Assembly (NCBI GenBank): GCA_947034885.2
Contig: OX344756.2
Location: forward strand, 11,962,098-12,026,097
Source of the DNA: Thuidium tamariscinum
Lineage: Eukaryota; Streptophyta; Bryopsida; Hypnales; Thuidiaceae
DNA: 64,000 nt
Reading direction: 5' to 3'
In this document: in pieces, positions 11,401 through 23,059 of the stretch
Layout of the letters: every line of letters begins with the position of its first letter
Numbering within the stretch: the stretch's first letter is position 1
Made by a program: the position numbers and the translations under genes
The notes under the pieces: generated by a model
Told to the model about the DNA's origin: nothing
The model's input: the letters and a program-made list of their open reading frames with translations, nothing else
Databases searched by the model: none

Positions 11401-14400
11401 AATATGCGTTGGGCAATTCGAAGTAGTAAACTATTTCCTGCAAACGTCTGCAAACATACTTCTTCGTGGGATGGTCTTGGGCAACAGGAGATGCCAGCAG
11501 GTCTCGAATCTGCTCATTGTAAACCTCCATCACGCTCACTGAAATATCATACTTCACTTCGCCTTTCCGTTGTGCCGCGACGTTGAACAGCTCCTCCAGC
11601 GTCCGGTAATTCACACCGCGATTCTCAACGCTGCCTTCCATCGTGAATGTTTTCCCCGTCCCAGTCTGCCCGTATGCAAAGATGCACACATTGTAGCCAT
11701 CGAGGACCGAGACCACCACTGGTGCGGTGTCTGCGAACACGTCGCCTGAGAAAGGTCTTGTAAGTCACCCTGCCCCATACTAGGAAAGAAATAACCATCG
11801 TTTGTGCAGTAAAACTGTTCAGGTGATGTAATGCATAACAGAAGTTAGCTTGCTTACTTTGGTCGTCTTGAGGGGAAAAGACCCTGTCAAACTTAAACAA
11901 CTTCCCGGCTGTCCCATTGCGCACCACAATATCCCCAGTGCCAGCTGCTTCGAATTCAATCACGGACGACGCATTTGAAGCCACCTCTGCCTGACTCAGT
12001 GGCCTGCATCGACAGAACACTCGGATATTCCCTGCACATGCCAAAAGTAAATGCTCACAAGTCATTTTAAAAACTTTGGTAGCCTTGCCAACTTCTCTAC
12101 GTGATTCAAAGAACAAAAAATCTAACAAGTACCCCACAAAATAATTTCGTACCTTTCAATTCGAGCACCTTATTGTACAGCAGCTTCCGCTCATTACACT
12201 CATTTGCATACTTCCTTCGTAGATCTTGATGCTCGTTCACTGCACAAACCAACTGAACTCTTCATTCAACATTCAGCATTCGAATAGCGACCTACTTCCA
12301 GCCTAGCAGGACACCCCAAAGTATAGTTCTCTAGTTCCGCAGAGCTGCTGGCAAGGTGTGCAAGCGCTGAGAGGGAAAGAGGACATAGACTGATGGTAAA
12401 CTTACACAGGGTCCGAACAGATGTAGTCATCACGGTGGGATCGGGAAACGAAGCAACCCACTCCTTCGCCGTAGTCGATAGCAACCGCTGCTCCTCTTTC
12501 AAAATCTGCACATTTCCATCCCGAAGCGAATCCAACCTTTAGGAAGCAGCCGGACCACTGCATTGGCTAGGCCAAAACACATGATGCTTCCCATGCACAG
12601 CGTAAAGTACTACAACACGCACCGTGATCTCTCTGTACGCTGCAGATATTGTCGAAAGCCATCTCTGCTTTTCAGCCTGAGAACGCTCTTTGATGGCGTT
12701 CATTTCGCTCAGTTGGTTCTCCACAGCCGTAGCTGCTCCATGAAAAACATCAGCAAGAGATCATAGGGATCGCAAACTAAGAATCGACCATTAATTCGAA
12801 CCATTTGCATTACGTAAACTCAAAACCAACAGGAGAAACAACAGACTGCAAAATGCGGATCGTACCCAGAGAATCCACGCAAAGCGACTTTGCACATAGG
12901 TCATCCCGCAGCAATTCGTTCACGCGGTTGGAGTCCTGCAGACTGATCCACGCCTCGTAGCATTCGCTCTTCAGCTCCGTCACCCTTGCTTCGTACTCAG
13001 ATTTCCGGGTCTTCTTCTTCGCCTGCATTTCAAAGTCAGCTACTCATCATAACCAGTCATTACCAAATCGGCCACACAACTCGCAACATTCAATGAAGTT
13101 CAGCAGGTTGATGCTCAGTGATCAGCGTGCGCACCTGCAGGCGCCGGGTCTTGGGTTCAGTGATCTGCCGCAGTTCCTCATCCTTTTTCGGCAACTCCGC
13201 CTCGTAACCAGAAGATTTGGAATCTTTGCAGCCGGAACCGCCTTCTATATTTCGCTTAGGAACGCCTGATTTCCGACTGCCTCGGGATAAACCTATCAAA
13301 ACGAATCAGCCTGGTGAATTACTCAACGAAACCAACAAACGAATAGAATCAACTCGCTGCAACTAGGTCCACAATTGCGACAGATCTGCTTAAACGAGAC
13401 CCTAAACACGCAGCGCTTGACCCTCTCACTTTCATTGAGAAATATCTCGACACGGACGACAAAACATCATCTTCCGTCTCCCACATACTTGTCAGTCCGG
13501 ACCGGATGCAAATAGCGCTGATGGTGGGACTCCCGATCACCCCCTCAAACGACACTGTCAGACTGCCGTCCGATGTCGAAGTGCTCACACTCAGGATCAG
13601 GGCATTGTTCGACCCCACTTCTTCGTACACGTCCAGCTCCGAGATGACCTGTGCACAATCAGTTCGTCAGCACACAATCGCAGCAGCCAGCACTTCCCAG
13701 TCCCTAATGTTCATGCTCTCCTTCATTCAGGGTGTCAGTGACGTACATTCTCCTCTTGGACGATCACGTCAAACACTCGCATTCCCGGTGGACCGCTCGT
13801 GAAGACGATCTCCGCGAAGTGCAGATCCACCACGTAATTCCCACTTGGCAGGTCTCTGAAAACGTAGGTGACGTTCCCGAACCGAGACGTCTGATACAGG
13901 CTTGTGTCGTGTACTCCTGTCACTTCTTCCTCGGTCCTCAGCACGTCTCCGCCGGTGAAGTACTCGTCTCTTTGAAAGCAAATTCCATGCGACTTGTTCT
14001 CTATCAGCGATCCTCCACAATTTATAGCAAGAATCATGTCATCTGGACGTGACCATTATTCAATGGTAAGTACATGTCACATGGAGAACTGAGTGGGCAC
14101 AATGTGTTCGCTGCTACAGCTAGGTTATAGGATTTCGACGCACGAAACTGTCGTCAGTTTCTGTACCTAGACATAATCATGCGAAGTTACACACTGCGAC
14201 AAGACACAGGGCCAGCAAAATTAACAGTCTCCGATTCAGAGTTTCTGCGTCACCTGGTGAGAATTTGGGAAATTTCTTCCCGTCTTCCAACGCGAAGCTT
14301 ATTCTCTTCACAGCGCTGTTTCTTTCCCCCTCCTCCTCTTCTTCTTCCACACCGTCAAAATTCTGCAACGATTCCTGCTGATTAACACACTCTTTGGAAG

Positions 14401-15079
14401 GGGTGAAGTATTCGGAACTGTTGCGCTCGTCCGAGCTGCACTCCGCTTCCGCCATGCCCTTTTCTCCTGCCATCTCATTGTCGTTGAACACGATGGGGGC
14501 TTCCTCGCAGGGAAAGTGATCCAGTCCCTCGCAGAAAGGATTCATGTGGAACGGATTAGAGTGCCCAACCTCACCGTCAACAATTTGGTTGACACGGTTG
14601 TCCCATCCTGCCTCGACCTGCGTGCTATCTGACCTAACGGCTACATCCTGGAAAAGCAACGACCGCGGGCCGAATGAATAACCCCCATAGCTGCCGCACT
14701 GCACCCCCTGCTTGTCGTTCATGAAAGCAAACGATGACCTCACATCCTCGTAATCGTTTGTCTTCTTCTTATCAATCCTCTCTTCCACCTGCAAGGCCAC
14801 CGCCATTGGCCTCTCCGTCGGCATGGGTTCTGGACAACTCTCAGCTCCATTCTCGACCTTGCATTCACGTATCGGTGATACCACGTGAGACTCAACTTCC
14901 TCACCGGAACCTGGCTTCTTCGGGGACAGGAGCCACTTCAACTCACCCTCGCTGAAAAACGGCCAGCGATTTCGAAGCTTGCGGATCGGTGGATCGGGTT
15001 GACTGCCATTCATGCAGCCTCTAAACTCCGGAACAGGAGAGGGCGACAGACACAGTCGAGGGGTAGTTACTCTGGCCAT
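8449..15079 (-). CDS. Malectin-domain kinesin-14 motor protein
   Basis: Minus-strand gene read as 17 exons: 15079-14254, 14042-13747, 13648-13354, 13292-13135, 13022-12866, 12732-12639, 12536-12406, 12239-12153, 12031-11858, 11745-11460, 11351-11190, 11074-10859, 10629-10592, 10468-10305, 10164-10039, 9831-9412, 9264-8449. All introns are GT-AG and all phases agree, giving 1481 residues. Residues 1-275 are acidic and disordered; 277 to about 470 form a malectin (diglucose-binding-like) domain beginning ILAINCGG; 480-680 are coiled coil. The motor starts right after the neck [15 protein letters not shown], the hallmark of minus-end-directed kinesin-14. It has P-loop GQTGTGKT (765-772), switch I SSRSH and switch II DLAGSE (914-919), all intact. 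The tail has a hendecad coil and a basic, Ser/Pro-rich end. The closest known type is the plant malectin-domain kinesins (MDKIN). The exon 6 donor (12639) and exon 3 donor are the least certain junctions. Confidence 0.93.
9490..9684 (-). repeat. 33-bp coding minisatellite in kinesin exon 16
   Basis: Within exon 16 the protein cycles in steps of 11 residues with consensus [11 protein letters not shown], about six units, one of them shortened. At DNA level this is a 33-bp tandem repeat with substitutions. The pattern fits a right-handed hendecad coiled coil after the motor domain. It probably expanded by slippage or unequal exchange. Confidence 0.75.
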
Positions 15080-15698
15080 GGAATTCAGAAAAGTCCGCGA
15101 CAGGCGACTCCTGCTGACCTTGATCAGCCCTTTACATCACGAAACGAAAAACAGCCACAGCTCCTGCATTACCAACACTTCGACTGATCAACCTCGACAG
15201 CAGTGTACACACGGAATTGCATCTCTCGCATTTCCCCTACTCATCCCCTGTCAATCACCTAAACCCACACAAAAAAAACGAGCAAGAGAGTACATGAATC
15301 TCCATGTCAAATTCCCAATTCGAAGAAACGGCAAGCGCTGCACGATCAGAAACTGCCTAAGGGTCTTCAGAGTTCAAAATCTCCCGAAACATGTATGAAC
15401 ATAGAGTTGCAGCACCGCACAAACCTCAAATCATCGCCATTCATAAGAATCAAAATCCCTGAAACTAATCAGAATTGGCCTCGCAGTACGGGTCCAACAG
15501 AGCGCCTCAGAGATCGAGACAGAGGTCGAATGGAAGGATTCGAATAGGACAGAGTGGAACTGGGAAGTAGAGACAGATTAGAGAAGTCCCGCCGTCGTGG
15601 GGTGAATTCCAAGGCGCCATAGCCAAAACCTTGATCCAACGGGCTCTGACTTGTGCATTCAATTTGAATTCCCGCGAGAAAGCCGTTAGGTGTTGCTG
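15080..15698 (-). promoter_or_regulatory. Probable 5' UTR and promoter region of the kinesin gene
   Basis: The interval directly upstream of the kinesin start is GC-richer than the intergenic average and has no competing splice-consistent gene. The ATG at 15079 is the first in the exon 1 frame that gives an uninterrupted reading through to exon 2. Promoter elements were not identified with confidence. A TIR element begins at 15699, so the proximal promoter is short or includes that element. Confidence 0.4.
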
Positions 15699-16304
15699 GA
15701 CGTTAAATCCTACCGTCGAAGGTGGGCCCAGCAGGGTAAATTTCGGGTTCTCCGGGTAAAAGTGAAAAAAAAAGTCCCCTACCTTATTTCGTAAGGTAAG
15801 TTATTGATGTTCTCGACCGACCCTCCCAGCGACTTGGAGGTCTCTGATTGCAAGTAAGGTACAAGGCTCTTAAGTGGAGCGGGTTCTAAAATGGTGCCCT
15901 ACCTTAAATGTTCAGTATTTGTACATGTTGCTTTTTCATAGTCTTCAGCAGTGTATTGACAGTGTACAATTTAGCTAGGGCACCATTTCAGAGCCTTATA
16001 GCCTTTCAACTTCAAAATTTAATAACTAATTTCACAAAGCTCTAAAAAATATAAAACGACTTCGGTTGGATGTCAATTCCACTTGTCTTTTAAGGAAAAT
16101 ATGGTGAAAAATATTTCAAGATGTTCAACTTCCCCAAAATTCTGTTTCAGCCCTTACATGGATGATTATTGAGCCTTCACAGATTCAGAATTTTAAAGAA
16201 ATACAAATTTTGAAAAAAAAATAAAAAAATTCCTGCGTTTCCCCCCGAGGTAAAATCCACCTTCTGGGCCCACCACCTTGGATGGTAAGTTAGGATTTAA
16301 CGTC
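15699..16304. mobile_element. 606-bp TIR element upstream of the kinesin gene
   Basis: The left end GACGTTAAATCCTA, followed inward by AAGGTGGGCCCAG, is matched at the right end by CTGGGCCCACC and then TTAGGATTTAACGTC. Together they make long imperfect terminal inverted repeats. The interior is non-coding and holds an R6 repeat (15862-16165). A clean target duplication could not be seen; the flanks GTGTTGCTG and GTGCTCAGG are only weakly alike. It is probably a non-autonomous DNA transposon. Confidence 0.65.
15862..16165. repeat. R6 repeat, copy a
   Basis: About 300 bp, clearly alike along its length to 39770-40080 and more distantly to about 31450-31640. Shared landmarks are GGTTCTAAAATGGTGCCCTA, the CTTCAGCAGTGTA stretch, GCTAGGGCACCATTT and ATTCTGTTTCAGCCCTTA. 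Its left third can fold, because GGTTCTAAAATGGTGCCCTA (near 15886) pairs with TAGGGCACCATTT (near 15980). Confidence 0.7.
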
Positions 16305-16654
16305 GTGCTCAGGCGTTCCCGACTTGTGGTTCTCATGGTGTGAGCTTACCTTTCTGCGTTCCCATGACCCAAGTAGTATGGGAGCGACAGGATTGGGGTT
16401 CGTTAGTATTCTGGAATATAAGTTAGGCAGAAGGTTTGGGGGCGCATTTAATATTGACTCGGGAAAGTTATTAAAAGCACAACCTTCATCTTTAGGAATA
16501 ATCAATGTCACATACTCTCATGTATACGGGTATTATATTTATTAAGATTTTGGTATTTATTTCAAATGCTTGTTAGCCTTGAAATTATGTGCTGGGAAAA
16601 GATACCGTTAGTAGCTGATCTCTAAAAGTCCAAGTTCATTGCATCGATGATGAA
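16305..16654. other. Unassigned sequence between two TIR elements
   Basis: About 350 bp with moderate GC and overlapping open frames of 73 codons on both strands. Neither frame contains a recognisable motif or splice context, so neither is called a gene. Confidence 0.4.
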
Positions 16655-16656
16655 TA

Positions 16657-17073
16657 AGGTAGAGGTACCCATAGTTGATCACTTAAGTGATTTTCAAGAA
16701 GATCATGAGCAATATGAGGTAAATAAATTTTTTGACATGTAGGAAAATAGGAATTACAGATACAATAAAAAATTTAGAATTTTCTTCCCAAAATTAAAAT
16801 TACTATGATGTTTGAGAGCCAGAAAGTTGTTTGGACTAATAGCCAATGTTTAGACTCTTCCAATTTTGATCATAGACTAGGTACTATCCCACTCACTACT
16901 TCCTACTTTCTTGCTCACTACTTTGAGACATGTGTCATGCTCTTATTGGGCTAGAATTTGAAAAGGAAAAAAAAACACAATTTGAATTTCAAATATGTTC
17001 TAGTTTTGGTTGTAAATTATCTAACCCTATAGATTGGGCATAGGGTTGTGGTCAAGAATAGGTGGTTCTACCT
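16657..17073. mobile_element. R1 family TIR element, copy b
   Basis: A 417-bp element beginning AGGTAGAGGTACCCAT and ending ATAGGTGGTTCTACCT, flanked by TA on both sides (16655-16656 and 17074-17075). The outer six bases are perfectly inverted; the inner part of the TIR has diverged. The interior is non-coding. Confidence 0.65.
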
Positions 17074-17159
17074 TAATAAGTGTTTTTTAAGAAATTGAAG
17101 TCATCAATTTGAATGTCCCTTCTGATTTTAAAAAAAACATGCAATGGTTTCCATTTGTT

Positions 17160-17205
17160 ATACTCCATATAAAATAATAAAATAATAATAATAGTAATAA
17201 TCAAA
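17160..17205. repeat. AAT-rich simple repeat
   Basis: A short run of AATAATAATA-type trinucleotides with interruptions, next to poly(T)-rich sequence. Confidence 0.6.
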
Positions 17206-17329
17206 TTGAATGTTTCATTAAATTCTTTGTTTTTTTCTTTAAACTTTGTTTTTTCCAGTCTTTTTTTCTCTACTAACAAAGAAAAAAAAATTTCATTAAA
17301 AAAAATGCAGTTATTGTTGAGTCTCTTAG

Positions 17330-18100
17330 AGATTGTATTCTAGATAGAGACAATGCACAAATGACTTCTAAAAGCCACATGATGTTCAGTGTGGCACAAC
17401 GCAGTGGCAGTACACTCCTGGAGGGCTCGAATAAATCCTGGAATTGACACAAGATGCAACTGCTGTGGCGAAAACTCCCCAGAAACTCCTTTACACTGTT
17501 TTCACTCTTGTTTGAGAGCATTAGAGGTCTAGGACTATGCATAGTCTATCCTGAACGAGCTTCAAGGTACACCGGTGACCGCTAGGCCTTTCCCTCGTTT
17601 TACACCATTGCAGTGCATTTTGGGTGCCCCCATCCTGTGGAAGTTCAACAATCTCAAGGTCATCTGGTCATTATTACGAGACTCCGCGCTATGGATAATA
17701 TGGATTTCAAGAAATAGCCAGGTATTTATTCAACACTCATGGCCTAAGGAATTAGCACAGACTGCCTTGTAGTTAGCACTTTTAGATTCAAGTAGAGCCG
17801 CGCTGTTGAGAACGCAAAATACAACGTTCATTAAACCTCAACAAGCTCATAATATTTAGGCTAGATTTGACCAGATTTGGTTGAGTTCCCCTATTCTAGC
17901 AAGTAGAACTAATGACATTATCCAGTGGCACAGAGCAAGCCCTTCGAATTGTGAGTTCTCGTAGATGGTAGTGTTCTCTCTGGTTCCGACCTGTTTGGTT
18001 GGTTCGGTGGCCGGTCCTCGTACCTGGCTGTTGTGTTTCTCTTTTTTGTTAATTGCAATGGGCTTGTCCCGTTTGTTAAAAAAAACAAAAAACAAAACAC
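17330..18100 (+). mobile_element. 3' remnant of a LINE (non-LTR retrotransposon)
   Basis: On the plus strand a CxxC zinc-finger segment appears around 17455-17530 (CNCCGENSPETPLHCFHSC), like the zf-RVT finger near the C-terminus of plant L1-type ORF2. In a shifted frame at about 17640-17770 there follows the typical tail with a Trp-rich stretch, LWIIWISRNSQVF, which aligns in style with the LW.IW..RN..VF motif of these proteins. A TAG stop ends the finger frame near 17530, so the coding part is broken. An A-rich tail at about 18079-18098 could be the original 3' end. No reverse transcriptase core is present, so this is a 5'-truncated copy. Confidence 0.6.
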
Positions 18101-19085
18101 GGGATGCCTACAAGAATGGACACTATTTGAGGTCTAATCTTCACCCCTAGAAGACATGGAGACATTTAGGGCAAAAATTGTCAAAAATTATCACAATTTA
18201 GGACATCAAGAAATAAAAAGAAATTGAAAGATTGTTTTGGAAATAAACCATTTGTTGCAAATAAGTGGATTACATCCTATCTTTCTTCTTTCACAAGGTC
18301 ATTAAATATTACAAAACAATGTCCTATAGAAGAAGACAACTACAATAGTAAATTGGTAACTAGTAATGTTTCAATAAGTACACCAAATTTTGAAATCAAT
18401 GCATTTGTTGATGACAACTTGGTGAATGAAGTTGATGTATTAATAAAAAGTTTTGTCCTAGCCATTGAGTAATATAGTCAAATTAATGATAGTCTTTCAA
18501 ATCTCAAGATAATGAAGCATTTATTGTTTCTCTAGTTTGTTGATCTAATAGGAAAGTGTTTAGTGATTGAGATGAGACTTAGTATAGAATATAATGCACA
18601 TTCATTCTCATAGATTGGCTATGGCAACTACACTATACAAGATTTATTGAAAAATTATCCTTATTGGAAGGTGCTCATGAAGTTAAGGAAGTACGCTTGT
18701 TTGATGATGTTATCATCATCATGGAAGAAAGTAACAAGTTCACAAACACATACATGTATAAAATAATTGTGAAATGATTGGATAAAGGAAGATCAATGGA
18801 CTGTATGAGACTAGTTTGTTTAAATAAATAAAGTGTAATGTTTTACCAATGTATTACAATCAATATTCATGTATTTGTAGAGGTCATGATGCTAATTTTG
18901 TTGATTTGAATCATGACATTTAGTTGATCACTTTGAAATGAAATGCAAGTATATAGAGTTTTCTATTGTATTAAGAAAACAAGTCATCTTCATACAATCA
19001 CTTGAGTGGAATGAGTGGAAAAAAAGAAGCAATTCTAGCAAAAAGTCAAGAAATGTTGCAACACTCATTCAACCTTCAAAAGCCA
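18101..19085. other. AT-rich sequence, nothing recognised
   Basis: Only one modest plus frame (18224-18472) is open, without any motif I know or splice context. No terminal repeats were found. Confidence 0.45.
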
Positions 19086-19088
19086 TTA

Positions 19089-19427
19089 GATGAAATTTGA
19101 GGGCAAGAATAGACCTTGCATTCTTGGGCTGTGGGAACTTTGGGAATAATGCCACATAAGCAATTTGATGTCACCAAGATTGTGCCACATCATATATTAG
19201 TATAATTAATTGTTTAATTAATTAATTTTAAATATTTTTTTGAATATTTTTTGAATTCAGTTTTCAATTTCTTTATACTTTTTGAATTTTTACTAAGAAA
19301 ATTAATTTAATTCTTTTGAAAATTCAAAAAATCTGGTTGTTAGGGCTAGTTTGCAAATTTTGGAAAGCATGGAGAACTGCTAGGACATCAGTTGTGAAAG
19401 AGTCTCATTTTGCCCTCAAATTTTATC
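19089..19427. mobile_element. R7 TIR element with TTA target duplication
   Basis: A 339-bp element. The left end is GATGAAATTTGAGGGCAAGA and the right end reads GCCCTCAAATTTTATC, the complement of GATAAAATTTGAGGGC. TTA flanks it on both sides (19086-19088 and 19428-19430), as expected for a PIF/Harbinger or Tourist-like non-autonomous element. The interior is very AT-rich and non-coding. Confidence 0.65.
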
Positions 19428-19430
19428 TTA

Positions 19431-20518
19431 TGCTACATGATTTGTCAGATCAGTACTAATGTCATAAGTTGAAAGTTGAAAATTATAATCTTTAGCTTCA
19501 TATTGTTATAAGATCCAAGCATATTCTAATTTGTTTAAGTGTCATGTATTTTAGGATGAAGGGGAAAATATTGAAAATATATTTTGAACATTGTGGAATT
19601 GTGAAGTTCCGTAAGTGGTAATGACAAATGTAATAATAGAGATATAATATTCATGTGCTTCACTAATTTCTATCAAGAAGTAGGCATGATCCACCTCTGA
19701 AAATTGGGAGAAAATAGAAAAGAAAGCCAATGCATAATGGAGTATGCACATAATTGTATGAAACATGCTAAAATACTTAGTATCATAGCTGGTACAAATG
19801 GTATTGATAGTCAAAGAGGTATGCTTTGGACTCATAGAAGCTACAATTCAAGCTAATATTCTATTGAAAATTTCATGAAAATACAAGGTTTGATAACCAA
19901 AATACAAGCTATACATAGAACATGCTATAATTCTACTTAAACAAATTAAATATTTTCTTCCTATTGTACAAAGAACTATAATATTATATTATCCATTGAT
20001 CCAAGTATGTAAGAAACAATGTTTGTTAGAGTAAGGCAACAATAGGTTGGGGTGGTATAAATTTGATTGTCTCAAAAAAAGGCTTGGAAATCAACATTGT
20101 GTACAATAGCAAGGAATTGTATTTCCCAAATCTCACTTTCTTAGACGATTCTCCACCAACAAGTCATTGACCTCCTCTACTAAGTTCATGTCAGTATCCT
20201 CTCAAATTGTCAATTCTTCCTAATTCAAAGACCTTTAGTTGGGATCTGCTTTTTGGTTGCTGAAGACTTCAAGGATAAAGTAGAAAAAATCAAAAACACC
20301 ATACCACTTATGAATATAAGGAATATCCGACACCATTCAATGAAAATGAGTTCAATCAACTCCAAGGAAAAAAATTCAATGAATTTTTGTTTTTCCTGTA
20401 ATTGTGTAATACAAGCCTCCTTCAAGTAATCTAAAAAAGAGAAAAACATCCTCTCAAGTTAATTAGACAAGTTGTATTAACTTTTGAACAAGTCACACTA
20501 CCCTTAAAATTTAAACCT
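19431..20518. other. AT-rich sequence, nothing recognised
   Basis: Only short chance frames on either strand. No repeat ends or gene structure were recognised. Confidence 0.45.
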
Positions 20519-20519
20519 A

Positions 20520-20740
20520 GTCCTGGAATGCCGCAATAGACTAGAGAAGTCTGATGGATGATAAGGAATTCTTGCATATAGGACAAAAATGCAATCATTC
20601 ATCCTCATTTTTAGGAGTAGAAAGTGGAGATCTTCTATAATTCTTTAACTTCAAATGAATTTTTTTTAAATTTTATTACCAATGATTCCCATAGTTTTAG
20701 AAATCATGAAGTTGTTAGGATCCTCGCGTCCTTTCAGGGC
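20520..20740. repeat. R5 repeat, copy a (uninterrupted)
   Basis: About 220 bp similar to 38695-38885. Shared landmarks are GATGATAAGG, ATAATCATTCATCCT-like and GTAGAGATCTTCTA-like stretches, and AATGATTCCCA. At 20725-20750 this copy continues AGGATCCTCGCGTCCTTTCAGG without a break, whereas the second copy is split there by an R3 element. Confidence 0.65.
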
Positions 20741-20984
20741 TAGCATGAGTTTGTATATTTCCTTCAAAATCTCTTGCATTGGTTTTCTTCTTCTGATCAA
20801 GTGAACCAAAATGAATCCTTATGGATCAACTCAATGGTCTCAAATTTCAAAAGTGAGCATCATTCTGTTTCATTTGTGTCAAAAAAAGAAAAGAAACAAA
20901 AACTAAGCATCATGTTCAATTATAAGTTTGCATGATTATCTTCAATTTCATTAACCAATAAACACCCCAAGGGACTAAAAGTGT

Positions 20985-21890
20985 CCTCACAATTTAGGAG
21001 TCCAATTCAAAGTGCCATAACTTTTGCATTCAATGTTCAAATTCGATAAAACTTATTGAAAAATTTGTATTTTCTCTTCTGGTTTGTGTGGTAAAATTTT
21101 CACATCAATTCAAGATGTAGTGATTTTTTGGAAGCCAATCAAAGTTCAAAAATTCAATTTGAGTTCACCAAATTGCATTTGATGGCTACAACTTGGGGGC
21201 TTGTATTTCCTTCATCCAGTGTTTGTTTTAATTAAAATTTGTTGGGTCATGTTCCCTTGAGGTTTAGTTATTGTAGTCAAAGTTTCAAGTCGATCTAAGT
21301 GGTTTTGAATGTTTAGGAGTCCAATTCAAAGTTCAAAAACTAGACATTTTTGGATTATAGTGAACTTTGGTGGCTTGTTTCTTCTTCATACAATGCGTGT
21401 TTTGAATAATATTTTTTGAAAAAGTTGTGCATACTAGTCCAATTTGTGTGGCTAAAATTTCATATCAATCCAAAAATTTATGAGTGCCTAAGAAGCATTT
21501 TAGTAGAAGGAAGTTTAGCATTAGGTTGGTTTTTCTTCCTATCATTTGACATTTCAAAGCCACTTTGCAAACAATGAGTTAATTGAATGATATTTTCTTT
21601 TACCAATGTCTATGTTTGTTGCTTTTGAAGCACTTTAGAGTTAAATTCTCCATTATTTGAGTAGGCTTAAAAATCAAAATAGACCTCCAAATGTGTTTTT
21701 AAGAAAATTTCAGCATCCTTTCTCAACACTAAAACATTATAATCTCTCAATCTATGTGACCAAATGACTCCAAATTTCATACATGTCATCTACAACATGT
21801 ACACTACAACATTATATGGTTAAGATTTGCATACCTAAGTGACATTTACACCTACTTCACTTCAAAAGTAACAATACTTTTAACCCTAAA
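20985..21890 (+). repeat. R2 dispersed repeat block, copy a
   Basis: About 900 bp, similar end to end to 55325-56200 and 63065-64000 on this strand and to three blocks on the other strand. Inside, a theme recurs at roughly 165-190 bp: TGTGGNTAAAATTTCA, then ATCAATCCAA, then a stretch ending TTCAAAGTTCAA. This suggests decay from a tandem satellite. It is non-coding and has no terminal inverted repeats. Confidence 0.7.
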
Positions 21891-21943
21891 AGGCGTTTAG
21901 GGGTTAAAAATTTCAGTTTCAATTAGCCATTTCATTTCAATTA

Positions 21944-22352
21944 AGGTAGCAACATCCATAACTGTTATTGCACCCATACCTGACAAGTAGAGTGCCCTTA
22001 AATCGTCTTCAAGAGTACCTCCAAATTGTCACTCACTCTTAATTTTGATTGGTAAACTCTGAATTTTTTAGATTTTGTTGTGAGAATCAAGGTAGATTTA
22101 CTAAAGTGAATTTTTTAGATTTTGTTGTGAGAATCAAGGTAGATTTACTAGAGTGCACCAGTGCGGTATAGAGTGCCCTAGTGAGTTTCACTTTGAAAAT
22201 TCACAGAAATTAGATGACTTGTCCAAAAATTCAATTTTTTTTTGAAAATTCATGATTTTCGGTTGCTAATACTGTGAAAACATTTTTTCTAGAAAAAGAT
22301 TCCTTCAACTCTACTGAATTGCTTATTTTGACGGTTATGGGTGTTCCTACCT
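21944..22352. mobile_element. R1 family TIR element, copy c (in copy A only)
   Basis: A 409-bp element starting AGGTAGCAACATCCATAAC and ending GTTATGGGTGTTCCTACCT, with TA on both sides. Its sequence is a reversed relative of the 46105 and 54667 copies. Inside, a stretch of about 42 bp containing TTTAGATTTTGTTGTGAGAA is tandemly doubled (about 22066-22150). The matching site in copy B, near 29808, reads straight through TTTCATTTAGCACGATTCC with one TA, so this is a dated insertion. Confidence 0.85.
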
Positions 22353-22518
22353 TAGCACGATTCCTACACCAAACTTTGGACATATATCTCAGAAACTACG
22401 ACAAGCTCAGAGTAGAAATTTCCGTGTCAAGCTGTGCGTCCTGAGAACTGACTGAGAAATTTTATCACCGCCAACTTAACAAAATTGAAGTTGAATGCCT
22501 CCAACAGTAACTACACTA

Positions 22519-23044
22519 AGGTAGGCAAACCCATTTCCGACTGGTCCCCAATGCCGCACCCTACATCAGGCTCTTTCACCGAGCAGTTGAGATCTAAAAG
22601 TTCTGTACTTAATGTGGCAGACGGTGATGGGATTGGGAGTGCATTAATTTGAGGGGTTAATTGACGGGTTTCTGGTTTGTCAGAGCGGATTTGGAAACAG
22701 GCTTGCAATGATGACGTGCTCTGCATTTGGCAATGACACATGGGCATCTGTCTCCCAGTTCTATGTTGGTGGAATAAGGTCCAATTCTAAATGTTTTATT
22801 ATTCACAGCAGTCAGTTTTAGGTCAACAAAGGCTCGGCCATAGTGTAGATCTAGAGCTGGTTTTAGGGACCTACTAGTCCTGATTTTGCACTCAAATAAA
22901 AACTTTGTTATATTATATTATCTTTTTTTTTTCTATGCACACATTGGGTACAAAAAGGCTAATCTTGTCAATATTTCCTCCCATCCTCCAAAGTCTCTGT
23001 AGCACCCTATCTGCTTAAAAGGTCGGGTATGGGTTTGTCTACCT
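22519..23044. mobile_element. R1 family TIR element, copy d (in copy A only)
   Basis: A 526-bp element with 23-bp inverted ends: AGGTAGGCAAACCCATTTCC on the left and the complement of AGGTAGACAAACCCATACCC on the right, about 20 of 23 matching. TA lies outside each end. The matching point in copy B (about 29960, CAGTAACTAAGTTCATT) lacks it. The TIR differs from other R1 copies after AGGTAG, so it is a distinct subfamily. The 78-codon minus frame inside is not thought to be a gene. Confidence 0.8.
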
Positions 23045-23059
23045 TAATAGGTTCATTTT

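Noticed and set aside
16290-16545. Overlapping 73-codon frames on both strands
   Set aside because: No motif, no splice-consistent continuation, and located between two mobile elements.
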